Assembly: GCF_036323735.1 (NCBI RefSeq)
Contig: NC_086037.1
Location: forward strand, 55,166,502 to 55,230,501
Length of the DNA stretch: 64,000 nt
DNA from: Rattus norvegicus
Lineage: Eukaryota; Chordata; Mammalia; Rodentia; Muridae
Direction of reading: 5' to 3'
Shown here piece by piece: positions 57,271-64,000 of the stretch. Under the pieces are notes generated by a model. It did no database searches. It was given only the letters and a program-made list of their open reading frames with translations, and was not told where the DNA came from. A program made the translations under genes and the position numbers. How positions within the stretch are numbered: position 1 is the first letter of the stretch; each line of letters starts with the position of its first letter.

Positions 57271-59317
57271 GTCAGAGTTACTCTTCTATTGCTGTGATGA
57301 GACACCGTCACCAAGGCAATTTGTGAAAGAAAGCGTTTATTGGGGCTTACAGTTTCAGAGGGTGAGTCCATGACCATCATGGAGCATGGCAGCCAGCAGG
57401 CCAGAGGAATGATGCTGGAGTAGCAGCTGAGAACTCTCATCTTGAGGATAACCGGAAATGATGTGGGCTTTTGAAAATTCAAAGCCCACCCCCAGTGACA
57501 CACTTCCTCCAACAAGGCCACACCTCCTAATCCTTCTCAAACTGTTCTACCAACCAGGAACCAAGCATTCAAATGACTTATAAGGGGTCATTCTCATTCA
57601 AAGCAACACATACCTCTCTCAGGCTCCCATAGGCTTGTGGCTATATCATAATGCAAAATACATTTAGTCTAACTTCAAAAATCCCCATAGTCTTTCACAA
57701 CCTTAACACAGGTTAAAATGTCCAGTCTCTTCTGAGACTCAAAGCAATCTCTTAATTGCACCCCTCTGTAAAGCCAAAAACCAAATTACATACTTTCAAC
57801 ACACATTGACATGAACCACCCTTTGTCATTCCAAAATGGAGGAATGGGCCAAAGTAAGAAAATACTGGACCAAAACAAGACTTATACCCCAGCATGGAAA
57901 ACTCCAAGTCCTGCAGCTCTGTCTGCCCCATGGTGAGGAATTTAGATGTCTCAGCCTCCCTGCCTTCTTGATTAGAATACAGTTCTCTCTTTTGGCCCAT
58001 TTCCACTCCCTGTTTGCAACTCTCCTTGGCAGATATCCCACAACTCTGGCACCTCTAATCTTGGGGTCGCCAACACAACCCAGACTTCACTTTAACAGCT
58101 TCATACAATGACCTTCCATGAAGGAATTCCTCTGCCAGACACCTGACCTAAGTGATTCTCCTTAACTACAGAGGATTGATTCTACCATCCATTTGCACAT
58201 GTGTCCTTTATGTTTCCAAAGCCAAAAACTCTAAAACCAAGTTCAGCTGCTTGCTTAGGATGGAGCTTGACCCCCTCCTTGAATTACGTTCCTATAAAGC
58301 TTTCCTTTGTCTCATATGATTACCTTTGTTTTAAGAGCATAAAATTGCATAGGTCTGTCTTTTCTACTCATTGGACACCTAGCTGGCTAGGGTCTTGCCC
58401 TGAGGATCCACTCCTTTTATTACATTTTTCATCAGGCCTTTCTCTGAACTATTCATCTCTTTCAGCACAAGACTTGAATCCAGCATTCAATTTTATGGTG
58501 TAGTTTTTTTTTCTCCTTAAACTACATTTGTATTTCTTTTTGCCCCACTTGCTCTTTTAACTGCAGACTTGAATAAAAATGATTATTAACAACCATTCAA
58601 CAGAGTCAATATTAGGCTGTCTTGAAATTTCTGCCAACAAAATTTGTCCACTAGTTTTCAATTTTGCCTCAGACACAATTTTTAGGACAAAGACAGAAAG
58701 CAGCCACAAGCATGACAAGATGGTCTCTAGGCTGGCTGCTAAGTCCTCTTCTCAAACTTCTTGAACCAAGCCTTGATAATTCACATTGCTCTCAGCACTA
58801 TCTTCTTCCAAGCTTCTACAAGCATGGACTGTTAATCCCTGCTTATAGTGTTCATCCACAGTTCTAGTGCAAAGTCTTCCACAATCTTTCAAAGAACAGC
58901 ATGGTCAGACCCGTCACAGTAATATCCCACTCCCTGGTACCACCTCTGTCATTATTACTTTTCTATTGATGTGTTAAGACTTTGGGACTAATACGACTTA
59001 TAGAAGGAAGAGTTTAGTGGGGGCTTACAGTTTGAGATGGACGGAGACCATGAGCTTCATGGTGGACGTATGGCAGCCAGCAGGCAGTTGCTGGAGTAGC
59101 AGCTGAGAGCTCACATCTCGAGTCACAAGCATGAGGCACGGAGAGCTAACTGGAAATGGTATGAGCAAGTGTTTTAAACCACGAAGCCTTCCTTCTCCCA
59201 GTGACACACCTCCTCCAACAAGGACACACCTCCTAATCCCTCAAAACAGTTCCATCAACTGGGGACTAAGCATTTAAATATATGAGCATATGGTGCCTAT
59301 TCTCAATCAACCACCAC
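57271..59317 (-). mobile_element. Complete-looking MaLR-type element: LTR, internal, LTR
   Basis: Two related segments in the same reversed orientation (57271-57610 and 58946-59317) share, for example, GGGGCTTACAGTTT, the CAGTGACACAC...CTCCTCCAACAAGG block and CACACCTCCTAATCC. They enclose 1.33 kb without coding capacity, whose text (CATAATGCAAAATACATTTA, GCAAGACTTATACCCC-like order) recalls MaLR internal sequence. MaLR elements are non-autonomous and non-coding, so absence of gag/pol is expected. Confidence 0.7.
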
Positions 59318-59319
59318 AC

Positions 59320-59890
59320 TCCGCTTCTATGGATCTGATGAATTTTGAAAAGTAGCAGCAAAAAAAAAATGGTTCTTGGAAAAAGATATAGAGTTATTGT
59401 ATTTCTGGCCAGGTACATTTTTGCAGTGAGCAAACCGACCTGATCACTCATTTATGGGATCTGTGGGTTGGCGTGAGATAGGCCCTTCAGTCTTTTATCC
59501 TTTGATCATTTTTTTAGTACCGCAAAACACCTCAAATAGCCACAGAAGCAGAACAAGTAAAGCCATGTTATATAATACATATTAGATTTAACTCACCTCA
59601 ACATGTTTCCGCACAAGTTTCTTTGAAGGGCTCTATTTTTTAATTGTACAATTAAAATATAAATTTGAAGCCACCTTGTTGCCTTTTCTAACCTAATGTC
59701 CACATCCTGTGTAGGGGACTTTATGTTATTCCTAGAGGTTTGCATTATTCCAAATGATGTGTTATACTGTCACTCCATCTTTAAATGTCACAGCTTATGA
59801 TACATACCATCCTCCTCCTCAACTTATTCACTCAGTGATATGATTTACAGATTTAAATGTACCTGTACACACTTCATATAGTATATTATG
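59320..59890. other. No gene or clear repeat seen
   Basis: AT-rich intronic sequence. Confidence 0.45.
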
Positions 59891-59894
59891 TGAT

Positions 59895-60185
59895 TTTTAA
59901 TTGTGCGTGTATATGTGTGCATGTATATTGAGGCCCGAAGTCAATGCTGGGTGTCTGTCTATTATGATCCATATTATTAATGAGACAGGGTCTCGCACTG
60001 ACCCTAGAGGCACTACTTGCCTAGACTGGCTAGCCAGTAAGCGCTGGGGATCTGCCTGTCTCTGCACCTCCATTGCTAAGGTTACTGGCGCACACCACCA
60101 TGCTCGGCTTCTCCATGGATCCTGAACTTAGGATCTCATGGTTACACAACGAGCACTTTACTGCATGAGCCAGCTCCCTAGACCC
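59895..60185 (-). mobile_element. B4-type SINE, reversed
   Basis: GAGACAGGGTCTCGCACTGA, GGCGCACACCACCATGCTCG and CTGCATGAGCCAGCTCCCTA give reversed B1-like part and head. Confidence 0.8.
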
Positions 60186-60189
60186 AAAA

Positions 60190-60560
60190 GTGCCATATGC
60201 TATCTATTCTGCTGCAGGATATTTAGGCCCTCCCTGATTTTAATGTTACTGCAGACAATGCTGCCCTGAGCATCCTTGTACAAAGTCCTACAGATGAATG
60301 AGATTTTCTTTCTGAACAAATACCGACAGGTACAGTTGCTAGGTTACAAAGACATTTTATATGAAGTTTTCCTGGTTAGTAAATTGACTGAAGCAACTGT
60401 ACCAGTTTATATTTTCCTCAGCAATACACGAGAAGTTTTGTTTTCCACATCTTTACCAATATAGTACCAAAAGGGTACTGTCAAACTGTTTAATTTCTGT
60501 TAACGTGCTTGATTATGGGATGGCAGCTCAGTTTACATTCATTGTATTATTGGGCTGCAC
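60190..60560 (-). mobile_element. Old L1 (L1M-class) 3' remnant, reversed
   Basis: CAGGTACAGTTGCTAGGTTA, CAACTGTACCAGTTTATATT, CAGCAATACACGAGAAG and CCACATCTTTACCAATATAG follow the reversed tail of old mammalian L1s. Confidence 0.65.
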
Positions 60561-60588
60561 AGCAGTTTTACATGTTTATTGTAAGCCC

Positions 60589-60591
60589 TAC

Positions 60592-60628
<37 letters not shown>

Positions 60629-60631
60629 GTA
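60589..60631. repeat. (AAT)n microsatellite
   Basis: About 13 AAT units. Confidence 0.96.
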
Positions 60632-60634
60632 ATT

Positions 60635-61370
60635 CTTCACTAAAGATTTTAAATGGGTAATATAGTCATATGCTTTAAAACGAAACATTGCAAGGGTATA
60701 TATTTATAATCCCTGCTTTCATATGTTTTCATTCACCCAGCCCACTATGATTTTATTAGTTTCTTGAACAGTTTTTATGCAAATACATGCAAATGTGAAT
60801 GCAAGGCATCTTACTTCTGCACACACAGAGTATAAAGCACAATAAAAATTGTTCTGCACAGTTTTTCCATCTAATCGTCACCCGTAGATCCTCCCCCGAG
60901 GCTGTGTGCATTTTATACACACTCTGAGCTCTGCTTCCAGAGGGACAGTGTTCTGACCCGTAAGTCACGCTCTCACTCTGTGCTTACTAAGAACAACACC
61001 ATATTAACCCCCAGCTCAGCTCAGGACACACTCCCAGGAGTAAGAAACAGAGCCAACAGTATGGCAGTTTTGGTTGAATTTTGATCCACCTTGCCAAACT
61101 CATGCCAGGAGTAGAGAAGGGCAGACCATTTCTTGTTCCCTTCCCCTCCGACAAATTGCATTTTCAAACAGTTTTTACTTTTAATCAATTTAGTGTCTAT
61201 ATTTGTTCTTTGAGGGTCCTAATATAAGCACATTTTATTTGTGTCTTTTATTAGAGCAAATGTGTGCACATTTTCAGTATACACAGCATCTTTATTATTT
61301 CCAGCTTTGCAACCTTATCCTAATCTATTGAACTGTAGTCTTGATTTTTCAAGATGTGTTTGCTTCCTTT
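60635..61370. other. No gene or clear repeat seen
   Basis: AT-rich intronic sequence. Confidence 0.45.
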
Positions 61371-61374
61371 TAGT

Positions 61375-61995
61375 AGTCAGATTTCTCACACAACGTATTT
61401 TGATCATATTCCGTTTCTTCTCTATCTTCTCTCAGACCCATTCTCTTCCCTACCCACCCACCTTTGTGTCCTCTTAAAACAAAAACCATCGACCGCAGCT
61501 TGCACTACCTGTGTGCTCAGGCATGTGTTGTCACTTACCAGCGTGTGTTAGTTCTACTAGGGACCTTACCCTTACTGTAGACTGACTCTCCTTCCCTGGC
61601 AGCCATCAATTACCCAGGGTTCCCTGCCTACCTCCCCTCCAGCCTAGGATGTCGTCACTGCATTCGTCCCACCACCTCTGGTCTTACACTCTTTCTGCCC
61701 TCTCTCCAGCAGTAATTCCGGAGCCTCGGGACAAGGAGGCAGTATGATACAGACGTCCCATTTAGGGCCAAGAATTCCTCAGTCTTTTATTTATTCTTTG
61801 GCCAGTTGTAGGTCTCTGTGTTAATTACCAACGACTAAAAAGAAGCTTCTTTGGGGAGGAATGAGAGGTGCACAGATCAATAGGTATAACATCAATTAAG
61901 TAATTAGAAGTCGATTTAATACTGTAATAGTATAATGACAGTAGTAGGTTCCTACTGGGGCCTATGACCTATGTAGCCACACTTTCTTTTATATT
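61375..61995 (-). mobile_element. Lx-type L1 3' fragment, reversed
   Basis: CCTACCCACCCACCTTTGTG, CCAGTTGTAGGTCTCTGTGT, AAGAAGCTTCTTTGGGGAGG and GGGGCCTATGACCTATGTAG follow a common rodent L1 3' region in reverse. Confidence 0.7.
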
Positions 61996-61999
61996 CAGA

Positions 62000-62700
62000 T
62001 ACACTCCATCTGCATTTGCATAACCAGCAAAGATTTTTCTGTTCTGTAGGATGCCTCTTCACTCAAACGATGGTGTCTTTGCTATAGAGAAGCTTTGTGG
62101 TTTCATGAGACTCTGTTTATATTTCTCTTCTTTACTCCTGTGCTCCTAGGTCCTGTTCAGAAAGCCTTTCCTGTGCTAGTGAGTTCAAACCTACTCCCTA
62201 CTCTGTCCTCCATCAGATCCAGGGCTTCTGGCTTTACAGACTTTTTAAAATGTGTTTTCGATTTTGCAAATTTGTTTCCGGCATCAATGAAGGATGTATC
62301 ATTTCTTCCTTTGTTTCACTATACCTTTAAACCAAATGTAGACATGCTTTTGTTAGGAAGCAAAGAGCATTAGAAAAGGACCAGGAAATGAAAGACACTC
62401 TGCCTTTAAAGGAAAGCACACAATCCTGGCGGGGAACTCTTCCTTCAACTGAAGTTAGGAAAGCTGGAGGCTGAAGAACTGAATCATTAAAGTGCGGAAG
62501 GAAACCCAGGTTAGACTGGGCCAGTTTAGCACTCAAGTATCTTTGAAAGGTTAAAAACAAAACAATGACATTTTCAGACAAAAATTTAAAAACTGAAAAA
62601 ATTCTATATACTTCCTCATCATATTTTCCCTTGGTAAGGCTAAAGATTGCATTCTGTCATTTTTAAATTGTCGCTGTTTCAGTTAACACATCAGGTATAA
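62000..62700. other. No gene or clear repeat seen
   Basis: Intronic sequence; the text near 62100-62345 may belong to an L1 remnant (GTTCAGAAAGCCTTTCCTGT). Confidence 0.4.
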
Positions 62701-62704
62701 CTCT

Positions 62705-63340
62705 ATTTTTTAAAAAATATATATTATTATTTATTCACATTACATCCCAATCACACCCCTTTCCATCGCTTCTCTCCTCCCTTTCCTACCCTTACAAGTC
62801 CCTCCCTCCATTACCCCCTCCCTTTCACTGAGGAGAAGGATTCGTCCCCCTTGGGTACCACCTCACCCTGGGACATCCAGTCACAGATCACCTAAGCACA
62901 TCCTCTCCCACTGAGGCCCAGCTAGGGACTCCTGTGAGAGGAAGGGAATCCAAAGGCAGGTAACCGTCAGACAGGCTCCACTCCAACTGTTAAGAATTGT
63001 TAAAATGAAGACCAAGCTACACATCTACTATAAATGCATAGGGGCCTAGAGCCAGTCTTTGCATGCTCTTTGCTTGGTGGTTCAGTCTCTGTGAGCCTCC
63101 ATGGTCCTAAGTCTGTAGGTCTTCTTGTGGTGTCCTTGACCTCTCCAAGCTTGCTCAGTCCTATCCCCCACAAGACTCCCCGAGCTCCACCTGATGTTTG
63201 GCTGTGGGTCTCTAAATCTGCTTCCGTCCGCTGTTGGATGAAGCCTCTCAAGAGATGGTTATGCTAGGCTCCTGTCTGCAAGCATAGCAGAAAATCATTA
63301 ATAGTGTCAGGGATTGGTTCTCTTACATGGGATGTGTTAA
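62705..63340 (-). mobile_element. Lx-type L1 3' region, reversed, cut by an LTR
   Basis: AT-rich tail end, C-rich tract 62755-62825, then CTTTGCTTGGTGGTTCAGTC, GCTAGGCTCCTGTCTGCAAG, AATAGTGTCAGGGATTGGTT and CATGGGATG. It stops abruptly at 63340, where an LTR begins; the L1 presumably continues after it. Confidence 0.8.
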
Positions 63341-64000
63341 TGAAAGACCCTCAGACAGAGGAGACTCTCACTCCAGTCCTAAGGACACTACCACCCCAAA
63401 AACGCACGGGACTCAGTCTTGATGTAAAGAGGTTTACTTTGGGATAGCAATGCATTGGGGCTCAACACAGTCCTCACGCAGGAGGGATATGAAGAGCCTC
63501 GAACAACAGAAATGTACAGCTTAAATAGTCATTTAAGATTATACAGTTTCATTAGCTCAGCTATTTCGGTGCCAAGGATAACTAGGCAGATGTTTCTCAT
63601 CCTGGAATTCCTGGGATAAGGCCGTAACCACATCAATGTAGCTATCTCAGTACCAAGGACCTCTGACTTGATATATGTTTTCTTATCCTTGGGTTCCCAG
63701 GACAAGGACCAAGGATATTTGACTTGGCAGATGTTTCTCTCCTGGAGTTCCTAGGACAAGGCTATAGCTATGTCAGCACAGCTGCATTCAGTACCAAGGA
63801 CATCTCACTTCTATAGTGGTCAGTCAGCTTCCCAGAGATGTTTCCTGTCTTGTAATTGCCCTGCAGTAAATATGTTCTAGACCCTCTGTTCTTATTGTCC
63901 GGCAGCTTCCTAGAGAGTGGGTGGGAATGTGCTTTCTGTACTTTCTGGTCTGTTGTCTAACATCTAGGGGCTAAGCAAGGGCCAGCTTAAAAGATTCTCA
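63341..64000 (-). mobile_element. ERV-type LTR, reversed (right part may leave the window)
   Basis: Begins TGAAAGACCCTCAGACAG, the complement of an LTR 3' end in ...TCTTTCA, with U5-like and an AGTAAACC polyadenylation-like signal (reversed GGTTTACT near 63430). The middle holds related repeats of ACCAAGGA...CCTGGAGTTCCTAGGACA at about 63575, 63650 and 63700. The last bases, TTCTCA, read TGAGAA in reverse, a possible LTR start at the very edge. Solo LTR or provirus cannot be told. No viral gene is visible. Confidence 0.65.

Larger units (their letters stand above)
10993..64000 (+). other. Hydin: Hydin gene, 5' coding portion (partial; continues past the window)
   Basis: Six exons spliced in silico give a continuous reading frame that I recognise as the N-terminus of HYDIN. 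Known of the family: HYDIN is a giant (roughly 5000-residue) protein of the C2 projection of the ciliary central pair microtubules. Its loss stiffens ciliary beating, causing hydrocephalus in hy3 mice and primary ciliary dyskinesia in people. Intron lengths read here are about 2.0, 8.9, 3.2, 12.3 and 7.6 kb, then more than 18.1 kb. The visible part covers only about 6 percent of the expected protein. Upstream 5' UTR exons and the promoter were not found, and exons after 45872 lie beyond 64000. Reading-frame continuity across all five junctions argues for an intact gene, not a pseudogene. Confidence 0.95.

Noticed and set aside
45873..64000. Search for the next Hydin exon
   Set aside because: No segment with AG acceptor, incoming phase 1 and ASH-like strand text was seen by eye.
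63341..64000. Intact endogenous retrovirus
   Set aside because: Only LTR-type sequence is present; no viral protein frame lies in the window.

Overview
This is nuclear DNA from a rodent, very probably rat (Rattus). The evidence is its repeat content. Two near-consensus rat-type ID SINEs sit at 13957-14067 and 27226-27327. B1, B2/B3 and B4 SINEs, MaLR-type LTRs and Lx-type L1 tails occur throughout. There are no operons and no bacterial or phage genes.

The only protein-coding gene I can support is the 5' part of Hydin, the giant ciliary central-pair protein, on the + strand. Six coding exons were read directly: 10993-11150, 13143-13268, 22173-22292, 25512-25646, 37975-38174 and 45748-45872. 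All have AG acceptors and GT donors, and their phases join without a gap (incoming phase 1, then 0,0,0,0,2 and outgoing phase 1). Together they give about 287 codons: the N-terminal leader, the first ASH (ASPM-SPD-2-Hydin) immunoglobulin-like domain and most of the second. No exon follows exon 6 within the window, so the last intron is at least 18 kb. No CpG-rich promoter or first exon was identified upstream of 10993, so the transcription start probably lies before the window.

Layout. 1-11 kb: sequence upstream of the first coding exon seen, with a clean 5'-truncated L1 insertion near 2-3 kb, MaLR LTRs and several microsatellites. 11-25.6 kb: four exons with a dense SINE cluster (B2, ID, B4) between 13.2 and 19.7 kb. 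25.6-45.9 kb: two long introns and two exons, with old L1/B1 nests, polypurine tracts, SINEs and old MIR/L2 remnants, plus an AT-rich stretch near 42.1-42.5 kb that could be a regulatory element. 45.9-64 kb: a single intron carrying two unusual minisatellites (about 10-bp and 31-bp periods), L1 tails in both orientations, an LTR-internal-LTR MaLR element (57.3-59.3 kb), and at the right edge an LTR inserted into an L1 tail.

I found no previously undescribed biological system. The observations most worth checking are the 31-bp E-box-bearing minisatellite (51.8-52.1 kb), the CAATC-rich 10-bp minisatellite (50.3-50.6 kb), a B2 whose target-site duplication appears to span a Hydin exon-intron junction (13.26 kb), and the nested insertions. 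Repeat family names come from memory of consensus sequences, and the repeat boundaries are approximate unless a target-site duplication is given.
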